From NCBI GenBank assembly GCA_035575035.1, contig DATLYH010000201.1, positions 1-19,341 on the forward strand: DNA of 19,341 bases, given 5' to 3'. The position numbers were made by a program, and so were the translations under genes. This document shows positions 14,958-19,341 of this stretch, in pieces. The stretch is from DATLYH01 sp035575035. GTDB taxonomy: Bacteria > Planctomycetota > Planctomycetia > Gemmatales > Gemmataceae. The first letter of the stretch is position 1; every line of letters starts with the position of its first letter. Below the pieces are notes generated by a model. The model had not been told where the DNA came from and did no database searches. It saw only the letters and a list, made by a program, of their open reading frames with translations.

Positions 14958-16841
14958 TTATCCCGCAGTTGCGTCCAGATACCCCTGCTCGTCCAGGTCC
15001 TCGATGCGGGCGAAGTACGCCGCCCGCGCCTCGTCCGGCGTGTTGAAGCGGAGCGTTTGCAGCCGCATCGGCTGGCCCGACCGCCCCCAGCGGACCTTCA
15101 ACCGTTGCCGCTCCAGCGACACCTGCACAATGTTTTCCCCCTCCTCGTCGCGCTTGCTGTAGGTGCGTGTCTCGACCAGGATGGTTTGCCGTGGCTCGAC
15201 CCCCTCGCGCCGTCGGGCCTCTTGCTCGGCGTAGGCCAGCCGCAGGGCGATCAGGTGGGGGCACGGACCCGCCTTCAGCCCCTGCTTGCGGAAGAAGGGA
15301 CAGGTACACTCCACCTTGCTGACCCGGCCCTCGTCGCCCAGCACCATCTGCGGCCGGTACTCGCGCTTGTCCTCCTCGACGACCACCCGGCCGGTCAACT
15401 CCAGCCCGGTGCCGGCGATGCGGTTCTCCGAGGTGATCCGCACCGCTCCGCGCCGCACCAGCAGGTCGTGGGCGACCCGCTCGCGCTGGTTGCGGTATTG
15501 CAGCCGGGCCAGGTCAAGCGGCCCGTCGGTCAGCGGCCGGTTGCGGTAGACATTGCTTGCCAGGTCATACATCACCCGGCCCTGCTGGCAAGCGGTCTGG
15601 AGCGCCTCGACCAGCGCCGCGCCTTTCAATTCGGTGCTCCGGGTCAGCTCCTGGGTGTCGGCCAGCCAGACCTTGTTCAGGTGGCTGACGACCTTTTCCA
15701 CCGCTTGCGGCGTTTGCGTCTTGCGCGGCAAGAGCAGGTCGAAGCTGACCGCCTGCGACCAGTTGGCGGCGGTGAAGCCGGTCAGGCCGAGTGTCAGCGT
15801 CATGTCGCCGGCGCGGAGGACCCAGAAGCTCGGCAGGCCGCTGCCGAGCAGGTAAACATCCACTCGCTCGACAAACGGCAAGAGCCGCCGCAGCATCAGC
15901 AGCCGCCGCCGGCCCCAGACGCGCACGATCCGGGCAGCCTTGCCGCGGAAGATGCCGGCCGACGACGGCAGCACCACCTCCCACGGCTCCAGCACCAGCC
16001 GTGGGTTCTCGCCCGGTACCAACTCGACACGCAGGCCGCGCCGCTGCCCCTTGCGGTCGCCGTGCAGCCGGAGATGCCGCAACACGTTGTACAGGTCGAT
16101 CGGGGCCAGGCTGAACGTGTCCAAAGGCAGCGTCGCCGACGACTGCACCTGGAGGAAGCCGCGCAGCCAGGTGTCAGGCACGTTGACCTGCTTTTCCAGT
16201 ACCTCGCCCTGGTCTGCGGTCGCCACCTTGACCACATCCCGGCCGATGGTCAGGCGGGTCCGGCGATAGCTGCGCATCTGTTGAATACTCTCGTACAGGG
16301 CAGGAGAGAAGTCGATGTTGGTCGTGCCGCAGACCGGCTCATCGGCCAGCTCCAGGGCGCCGCGCTCGATGGCCAGATTGGCGTAGGTCCCCTCGTCCTT
16401 GCTGAAGACCTCGAAGAAGATGCGGTCGGGATGGACCGAGATGATCGGGTCGAGGATCAGCACCGCGAGCGGGTCGTTCCGCATCAGCCACGAGTAGTAG
16501 GCCCGCTGCGCTTGCCAGACGGTCATGCCGGCCTGCTCGCGCTTCATCCGCAGGTAGGCGACGTAGGCGGTGCGGTCCTTGGGGACGTAGCGGTAATCGC
16601 TGCCGACGATGGCATACAGGACCGACATCGCCTCGCGGAAGCGGAGCGGGTGCTTGATGATGCCGTCGAGGTGGACGGCGGGCCGGTGCAGGTTGCCATA
16701 GAGAGCGACCTGGGCGGCCCCCTCCGTGGCGATGACGCGGCTGGGCCCGGCGTAGGCGATGCGGACCGGGGTCGTTTCCGGCCGGGCCTCCTCCGGCGGG
16801 GCCTCGGCGGCTTGCGCTTCGCGCGGCTCTTCGCTGTTCAT
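14958..16841 (-). CDS. SWIM zinc-finger protein with WGR-like C-terminal domain
   Basis: The 627-residue protein carries a SWIM zinc finger with ligands C512, C514, C527 and H529 (ECTCPFF to GPCPHL), a fold linked to DNA or protein binding. The C-terminus (LERQRLKVRWGRSGQPMRL, near 576-594, then a helix with DEARAAYFARI) resembles a WGR domain. The first 500 residues match nothing I recognise by name. They are mixed alpha/beta, with the acidic, low-complexity residues 2-25 probably disordered. The ATG at 16841 is chosen over an upstream in-frame start at 16994: GGAGG (16855-16851) lies 9 nt before it, and the extra residues overlap the HEAT gene and are Arg-rich noise. Only 4 nt separate it from the HEAT gene stop, so the two are co-translated. 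Biochemical function is unknown. Confidence 0.8.
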   Translation of the reverse strand: MNSEEPREAQAAEAPPEEARPETTPVRIAYAGPSRVIATEGAAQVALYGNLHRPAVHLDGIIKHPLRFREAMSVLYAIVGSDYRYVPKDRTAYVAYLRMKREQAGMTVWQAQRAYYSWLMRNDPLAVLILDPIISVHPDRIFFEVFSKDEGTYANLAIERGALELADEPVCGTTNIDFSPALYESIQQMRSYRRTRLTIGRDVVKVATADQGEVLEKQVNVPDTWLRGFLQVQSSATLPLDTFSLAPIDLYNVLRHLRLHGDRKGQRRGLRVELVPGENPRLVLEPWEVVLPSSAGIFRGKAARIVRVWGRRRLLMLRRLLPFVERVDVYLLGSGLPSFWVLRAGDMTLTLGLTGFTAANWSQAVSFDLLLPRKTQTPQAVEKVVSHLNKVWLADTQELTRSTELKGAALVEALQTACQQGRVMYDLASNVYRNRPLTDGPLDLARLQYRNQRERVAHDLLVRRGAVRITSENRIAGTGLELTGRVVVEEDKREYRPQMVLGDEGRVSKVECTCPFFRKQGLKAGPCPHLIALRLAYAEQEARRREGVEPRQTILVETRTYSKRDEEGENIVQVSLERQRLKVRWGRSGQPMRLQTLRFNTPDEARAAYFARIEDLDEQGYLDATAG

Positions 16842-16845
16842 GATG

Positions 16846-19341
16846 TCATACCTCCACCGGGCCGGGGGACGGGCGGCCTTGTTGGGCCGCTGCCCGCGCC
16901 CGCTTCGACCGCCGCAGCCCGCGCCAGGCGGCCTTGCGCATGTCCTCGTCTTCCTTCTCGTCCCTGCCCACTTCCGCCAGCCGGGCCTCCGCATCCTCCC
17001 GGGCCAGCAGCGCCAGTCCCTCGACCGCTCCCAGCCGGGCCGCCTCGGGCAGCTTCCGGTTCTTGACCACGGCGGTCAGGCCGTCGATGTCGCCCGCCGC
17101 GATCAGCCGCGGCAAGGCCACACCCTGATAATGGACCTGGGCCGCGGCCGTGCGGAGCATGTTCTCCAATTCCATCCCCTTGTGTCGGGTCAGGCGGTTG
17201 AAGCTCACCCGATCCGACAGTAGCCGCTCCGCCAGCCGCGAGGCCCGCTGGCTGTCGTGCTGGCCGATTGCCTCTGCGGCCACGGTGCGGATTTCCGGGT
17301 CGCTGCCGAGCGCGGCCAACTCCAGGGCCGCCAGGACCGGCTCTGTCAGCCGGCCGGAGGCCAGCGCGGTCACCGCCTCCAGACGGAGGGGGCGATAGTA
17401 CGGGTCGTCGGGCCAGGCGGCGGCCGCGGCCAGCAGCGTTTCCTCCCCGACGCCGAGCCGCCCTGCCGCCCACAGCAGCGCCTGGAGACAGGGAGTGATT
17501 TCCTCGGCCAACGATCCGGCCGGCTGGTTCTTGCGAACCTCCTCCTGCCGGCGCTCCTGCCAGGCTGTCCACCACTTCGCCAGCGCCGAGGCCACCGCCG
17601 GGCCCGCTGTCTGCGCCGCCGCCCGTCCAATGATGCGCGCCGCGACCCGAACAACCGGCGCGGCGGGACCGTTGATGACGGCCTGCGCCTCGGCCACCGG
17701 CGGCGGATGTCGGCCAAGGAGAACAGTGGCCAACTGCTCCTCGACCTCCGGGAAGGTCTTGCCCAGCACCTCGAACAGCCGGCGGGCCTCGCCGCGCTCC
17801 GCGACCCGCTTGAGTGATTCCTCGATCACCCCGTCATACACCGCGGCATTCTGCAACACCGCATAATCGGGCTCCAGCGACTCCGGGCCCCACAGCCGCC
17901 GTGCGCTGACCATCGCGGCGTTCACGATCTCCTCGTCCGGGTCGGTGGCCAGCAGCCGCAGCAGCAGGTCGCGGGTGGCCGGCTCATCGTTGTAGCCGAG
18001 CAACTCCACCGCGTGGCCCCTCTGCCAGTAGACCGACTCGGGCCAGTAGCCCGGCTCGGACGCCCGCTGGCGGATCAGCTGCCAGGCAGCGTGCGTGTTC
18101 AGCCAGCGCAGGCCGTTCAGCGCGTTGACCGCCACGCTGCCCTGTCCCTTGGCGAACCGCTCCAGCAGTTTGAAGATCTCCTCCGCCTTGTCGGACTTGC
18201 CCAGGTGGCCCAGCGCCTCCGCGGCCGCATCCTGCATGGGGTGGCCGGCCTCGTTGGCCATCTTGAGCAGCGGGTCCAGGGCGCGGAGGTCGGCCAGCTC
18301 GCCCAAGGCCAGCACGGCCCGGCGGCGCAGGCGGAGGTCGGTCATGAAGTCGGCCGCGGCCAAGAGCACGCTGATCCCCTCGGACCGCTTCGCCCGTGCC
18401 AGCCCCTCGGCGGCCAGGAACTGGCTGACTGGGTCGCGGTGCTGCAAAGCGCGGAGCAGCGGCTCGGCCGAGCCCTGCCGCTTCCGCAACCGCCAGCCGA
18501 CCGCCTCGATCGCCTGCTGTCGGAGCCGTTCGTCGGAGTGGCCGACCAGCAGCGCCAGCACCGGGTCCACCTCCTTGCCGCGCGCCCACCGTGCCGCGGG
18601 GACCAGCCGTTGCAGCAGCCGGGTTTCGCCCAGGGCGAAGCAGCGGTCGAGCAGCCGGGCCAGGATCGCATCGCGGCGCGGGTGCTGCCTCTCCTCCCAC
18701 TTCCGATCGCTGCGCTCGTCCTCGGGGTCCTCGATCGGCTGGTCATGGCCGCTGATCGCCAGCACGGCGTTGAACGCCTTCTCGCGCCACTTCGGGTTCT
18801 TCTCCATGAGGGCCAGCAGGCGGTCAGCGTTCTCGGGTCGGCGGAAGCCGCCCACCGCCGAAAGCAATTCATCGACACATGCGGTGCCGCTGGGGTCGTT
18901 CTCCAGTCGGTCGAGCAGGGCATCAGGCGTCCGCGGATCGCCGAGTGTCACCAGCGACTGGATGACGGCCCGCTGCCGGTTCTGGTCCTGGGTCGCCAGC
19001 AGCCGAACCAGCGCCTCGAAGGCGGCGGCGTCCTTCTTGGCGGCCAACTCGAAGGCGGCCCGTTCGCGCACCTTCTGGTAGCGCGACTCCAGCGCCTGAC
19101 GCAGGTGCTGCTGGGCGGCCGGCTCTTTGTCGTATTCCGCGACCAGCCACTCGATGGCCCGGTCGCGCAGCGGCTCATAGACCGCGGCGAGGCACTGGCC
19201 GGCCACGGCGACGGCCCCCTCACCCCCCACCCCTCTCCCCCCGCGGGGGGAGAGGGGAACGTACTCTTTTCCCCGCTCCCCTTGGGGAGGGTATTCTTTT
19301 CCCCTCGCCCCCGTTTCGGGGGAGAGGGGTAGGGGTGAGGG
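16846..19341 (-). CDS. Large HEAT-repeat protein, 5' end beyond window
   Basis: At least 790 residues are built mainly of alpha-helical HEAT-type repeats, a scaffold for protein binding. Recurring units include KVRERAAFELAAKKD, RQRAVIQSLVTLGDPRTPD, RLRQQAIEAVGWRLRKR, RRRAVLALGELADLRALDPL, PMQDAAAEALGHLGKSDKA and PEIRTVAAEAIGQHD. There is no signal peptide or membrane segment in the visible part, so it is probably cytoplasmic. The C-terminus is basic (KKAAW-like helices ending RSKRARAAAQQG). A GTG at 19230 is one possible start, but the frame stays open to the window edge through the palindromic repeats. The N-terminus is therefore unknown, and other domains may be missing. The last codons carry the Shine-Dalgarno of the SWIM gene, which follows after 4 nt. 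I infer that the two products work together. Confidence 0.8.
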   Translation of the reverse strand, partial: PSPLPLSPETGARGKEYPPQGERGKEYVPLSPRGGRGVGGEGAVAVAGQCLAAVYEPLRDRAIEWLVAEYDKEPAAQQHLRQALESRYQKVRERAAFELAAKKDAAAFEALVRLLATQDQNRQRAVIQSLVTLGDPRTPDALLDRLENDPSGTACVDELLSAVGGFRRPENADRLLALMEKNPKWREKAFNAVLAISGHDQPIEDPEDERSDRKWEERQHPRRDAILARLLDRCFALGETRLLQRLVPAARWARGKEVDPVLALLVGHSDERLRQQAIEAVGWRLRKRQGSAEPLLRALQHRDPVSQFLAAEGLARAKRSEGISVLLAAADFMTDLRLRRRAVLALGELADLRALDPLLKMANEAGHPMQDAAAEALGHLGKSDKAEEIFKLLERFAKGQGSVAVNALNGLRWLNTHAAWQLIRQRASEPGYWPESVYWQRGHAVELLGYNDEPATRDLLLRLLATDPDEEIVNAAMVSARRLWGPESLEPDYAVLQNAAVYDGVIEESLKRVAERGEARRLFEVLGKTFPEVEEQLATVLLGRHPPPVAEAQAVINGPAAPVVRVAARIIGRAAAQTAGPAVASALAKWWTAWQERRQEEVRKNQPAGSLAEEITPCLQALLWAAGRLGVGEETLLAAAAAWPDDPYYRPLRLEAVTALASGRLTEPVLAALELAALGSDPEIRTVAAEAIGQHDSQRASRLAERLLSDRVSFNRLTRHKGMELENMLRTAAAQVHYQGVALPRLIAAGDIDGLTAVVKNRKLPEAARLGAVEGLALLAREDAEARLAEVGRDEKEDEDMRKAAWRGLRRSKRARAAAQQGRPSPGPVEV
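19214..19341. repeat. Cluster of GC-rich palindromic repeats at the right edge
   Basis: Three palindromic units lie in a row. Unit 19214-19258 contains the 29-nt match to the left edge. A short one near 19276-19290 is CTCCCCTTGGGGAG. Unit 19301-19341 has a CCCCC-GTTTC-GGGGG core. Two near-identical 14-mers, GTACTCTTTTCCCC (19261) and GTATTCTTTTCCCC (19291), start 30 nt apart between them. The whole cluster is free of stops in the frame of the HEAT gene. Confidence 0.75.

Noticed and set aside
14931..17066. Long plus-strand open frame (711 codons) opposite the SWIM gene
   Set aside because: The translation is a low-complexity Arg/Gly/Gln/Leu mirror of the real gene and crosses the HEAT-SWIM junction; the minus strand carries the motifs and ribosome binding sites.
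18013..19332. Plus-strand open frame (439 codons) opposite the HEAT gene, ending in the palindromes
   Set aside because: It is antisense to a clear HEAT-repeat protein and shows no recognisable domain.
19214..19341. CRISPR-like array from repeated GC-rich units
   Set aside because: The units are palindromic, of uneven length and orientation, and have no distinct spacers.

Overview
The window looks like a whole metagenomic contig from a high-GC planctomycete, probably of the Gemmataceae type. This assignment is inferred. It rests on a Tat-exported Gfo/Idh/MocA oxidoreductase with a QKP active-site motif, a second Tat-leader gene, a HEAT-repeat/SWIM gene pair, a short secreted Tyr/Pro-rich protein, and many interspersed GC-rich palindromes. 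No rRNA, tRNA or CRISPR array was seen.

Layout. Positions 1-2231 (+) hold the C-terminal four fifths of aconitase; its 5' side runs into a GC-rich palindromic repeat at the window edge. Positions 2511-3935 (+) encode a Tat-exported oxidoreductase, separated by a strong hairpin from a convergent serine O-acetyltransferase gene (4014-4958, -). A repeat copy sits just upstream of that gene. About 0.9 kb without a convincing gene follows (5017-5959). Next come a short beta-rich ORF (5960-6214, -) and a plant-type GH13 alpha-amylase (6309-7589, -).

Positions 7590-9113 are a decayed-looking stretch: non-coding sequence, a truncated TauE/SafE permease and an orphan Phd/YefM-like antitoxin. The tRNA thiouridylase gene mnmA (9114-10193, +) and a small secreted protein (10369-10752, +) follow. 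A compact minus-strand operon of a PAC2-family protein, cydA and cydB (13944 down to 10782) encodes a CIO-type cytochrome bd quinol oxidase. Divergent from it is a Tat-leader amidohydrolase gene that breaks off after about 134 codons, at the edge of a 0.38-kb insert that becomes distinctly AT-richer.

The right end is a minus-strand pair: a large HEAT-repeat protein (open to the window edge) followed 4 nt later by a SWIM zinc-finger protein with a WGR-like C-terminus. This pair is the best candidate for an under-described system. Its upstream partners, if any, lie beyond the window. The right edge ends in a cluster of the same palindromes seen at the left edge; a 29-nt exact match lies in inverted orientation at both ends, which suggests the contig terminates at repeats.

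The housekeeping genes (TCA cycle, cysteine synthesis, tRNA modification, terminal oxidase) are intact apart from the edge-truncated aconitase. The accessory genes show several truncations.
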